A stretch of 6,251 nt of DNA, taken from assembly GCA_007134165.1 (NCBI GenBank), contig SLLJ01000317.1, positions 1-6,251 on the forward strand. Direction: 5' to 3'. The notes under the pieces are model-generated. The model was not told the DNA's origin. It worked only from the letters and a program-made list of their open reading frames with translations, and did not search any database. This DNA comes from Nitriliruptoraceae bacterium (lineage in GTDB: Bacteria; Actinomycetota; Nitriliruptoria; Nitriliruptorales; Nitriliruptoraceae). The position numbers and the translations under genes were made by a program. Every line of letters starts with the position of its first letter. Position 1 is the stretch's first letter. Positions 4,920 through 6,251 of the stretch are shown here, piece by piece.

Positions 4920-6251
4920 CTAACCGATACGGGGCCTCGTGAGCCACGCAACGAGTGCGTCGCCGCCAGCGGGCAGGTCGACCTCGACGACCTCGCGGGC
5001 AACGGGTCGGATCTCGGTGAGGAACTCGGCGTGCCCGCCGCGGGCCGGGTCCTCCAGGGTGCCGCGGGCGGTCACCAGCACCAGCCGGGCTTCGCGCGCA
5101 TCGGCCTTGATCCGCAGCACCCGCCCCAGTCGCTGCACCAGCTGCCGGCGGGTGCGGAAGGCGGCCAGTACCAGCGCCACCTCGGCGTCGGGCACGTCCA
5201 CCCCCTCGTCGAGCACCCGGGGGGCGACCACCACCTCGAGCCGGCCGTGGCGCAGCGCGGCGAGCCGCTCCCGGCGGGTGCGGGCATCCAGTCCGCCGTG
5301 CAGCGGGGCCGCGCGGCGTCCACCCGCCGTGAGCACCCCGGCGGCAGCCTCGGCCTGCTCCACGGTGTCGGTGAACACCAGCGTGCGCCGCCCGGCAAGC
5401 GCCGGGGCCAGTCGGGTGCAGACCTCCAGCTTGGCGGCGGCGGTGGCGGCGACCTCGCGGCGCTCGCGCAGCCGCACGAGATACTCGCGGCAGGCCCGCA
5501 CCTGTCGGCCCCCGTCCTGCGCGCCTTGGGCTTCGGCCACGACCGCGGCGACCGCGGCCAGCAGCGCGGTCGGCTCGCGCGGCATCCCGAGCCCGCCGAC
5601 CAGCTCGTGGTGCAGCGCGCGCACCCGGGCGTCGGCGGCGTGATGGCGGACCTGCTCGGCGGCGCTCAGCGGCACCCCGACCAGGGCGAGCCGGAACGGC
5701 GCGACGCTGCCCTCGCGCACGGCGCGGTCGTAGCCGTAACGGAACACCACCGGGCCGAAGTAGGGCTCGAGCACCTCCACCAGTCCGTCGTCGGACCGTT
5801 CGTAGGTGGCGGTCAGCGCCAGGCGCAGCACGAAGTCCTCGGCCAGGGCCCGGCCCCAGCTCGTCGCGCCGTAGCGGTGGGCCTCGTCGGCGACCAGCAG
5901 TCCGACCACGCCCGCGGGCAGGTCCAGGGGCACGGTCGCGGCCGACTGCGGGGTCGCCACCACCACCCGGTGGCCGTGCAGGTCGTCGTCGCCGCCGCCG
6001 CCGAGCCGCCCGACGCTGAGCCCGGGCACCAGCACACGCAGCTCGCGGACCCACTGCTCCTGCAGGTCGAGGGTGGGCACCAGCACCAGGCTGCGACCGC
6101 CCCGGTCGGCCACCGTGCGGATCGCGGCCATCGCCAGCCGGGTCTTGCCGGTCCCGGTGACCGCCTCCACCACCCCCCGGCAGGTCGCCGACCACGCCGC
6201 CAGCGCCTCGGCCTGCCACGGCCGCAGCGCCAGGGCGTCGAGCTGCGCCCG
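4920..6251 (-). CDS. XPB/ERCC3-like SF2 DEAH helicase, C-terminal 443 residues (5' end outside window)
   Basis: ATP-dependent superfamily 2 helicase or translocase; the substrate cannot be read from the sequence. The frame is open to the window edge, so the true start is missing. Motifs, numbered from the edge: 'LRPWQAEAL' (9-17, Q-motif region), 'VTGTGKTRL' (Walker A, Lys36), 'LVPTLDLQEQW' (57-67), 'VVATPQSA' (97-104), 'VADEAHRYG' (DEAH at 122-125), 'LTATYER' (146-152), then in the second RecA-like lobe 'TLVFTDT' (290-296), 'LHGGLDARTR', 'LDEGVDVPDAEV' (347-358) and 'QRLGRVLRIK' (373-382). Between the lobes is an Ala/Arg-rich helical stretch (about 195-285). The 'LRPWQ' opening and 'VLDEGVDVPDAEVALVL' resemble bacterial XPB-type helicases. 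All core motifs look intact. It stops 26 bp before disA, in the place where many genomes have radA. Confidence 0.9.
   Translation of the reverse strand, partial: RAQLDALALRPWQAEALAAWSATCRGVVEAVTGTGKTRLAMAAIRTVADRGGRSLVLVPTLDLQEQWVRELRVLVPGLSVGRLGGGGDDDLHGHRVVVATPQSAATVPLDLPAGVVGLLVADEAHRYGATSWGRALAEDFVLRLALTATYERSDDGLVEVLEPYFGPVVFRYGYDRAVREGSVAPFRLALVGVPLSAAEQVRHHAADARVRALHHELVGGLGMPREPTALLAAVAAVVAEAQGAQDGGRQVRACREYLVRLRERREVAATAAAKLEVCTRLAPALAGRRTLVFTDTVEQAEAAAGVLTAGGRRAAPLHGGLDARTRRERLAALRHGRLEVVVAPRVLDEGVDVPDAEVALVLAAFRTRRQLVQRLGRVLRIKADAREARLVLVTARGTLEDPARGGHAEFLTEIRPVAREVVEVDLPAGGDALVAWLTRPRIG

Noticed and set aside
4894..6219. Very long open frame continuous with disA through the helicase region
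   Set aside because: The upstream part is an Arg/Gly/Pro-rich out-of-frame reading of the helicase gene, whose own frame carries every SF2 motif; disA has a strong ribosome binding site at its GTG.

Overview
The window comes from a high-GC genome and reads like an actinobacterial housekeeping locus. All seven genes lie on the minus strand and are therefore read from right to left: an XPB-like DEAH helicase (5' end outside the window), disA, carD, a YacL-type PIN/TRAM membrane protein, ispD, ispF and cysS (3' end outside the window). The disA, carD, ispD, ispF, cysS neighbourhood is typical of Actinobacteria. The CysRS N-terminus has the actinobacterial 'CGPTVQ' form, and IspF carries 'FGVD' where most homologues carry 'FPDTD'. 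A YacL homologue between carD and ispD is not the mycobacterial/streptomycete layout. It recalls the Firmicutes order radA-disA-yacL-ispD-ispF. I therefore favour a deep-branching or non-Actinomycetia actinobacterium (for example Acidimicrobiia, Nitriliruptoria or Thermoleophilia), but the class is inference.

Layout, in transcription order. Positions 6251 to 4920 hold the C-terminal 443 residues of an SF2 helicase. After 26 bp comes disA (4893 to 3829), a complete c-di-AMP synthase with a GTG start and a strong Shine-Dalgarno sequence. The only sizeable non-coding gap follows (3828 to 3535, 294 bp). It holds a weak terminator-like hairpin, a perfect 14-bp palindrome, a sigma70-like promoter candidate and a long inverted repeat that would fold the carD leader RNA. 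Next are carD (3534 to 3043), the PIN/TRAM gene (2992 to 1946), ispD (1949 to 1209), ispF (1212 to 709) and the first 217 codons of cysS (653 to 1). The PIN/TRAM-ispD and ispD-ispF junctions are 4-bp GTGA and ATGA overlaps, so these three genes look translationally coupled.

Functionally the genes link signalling and genome surveillance (helicase, DisA), global transcription control at RNA polymerase (CarD), RNA or membrane-associated nuclease activity (PIN/TRAM), the middle steps of the MEP isoprenoid pathway (IspD, IspF) and tRNA charging (CysRS). I see no mobile element, CRISPR array, tRNA or rRNA, and no sign of a wholly new system. The most interesting material is the structured carD upstream region, the XPB-like helicase in the position where radA often sits, and the 9-bp tandem repeat at the ispD/ispF junction.
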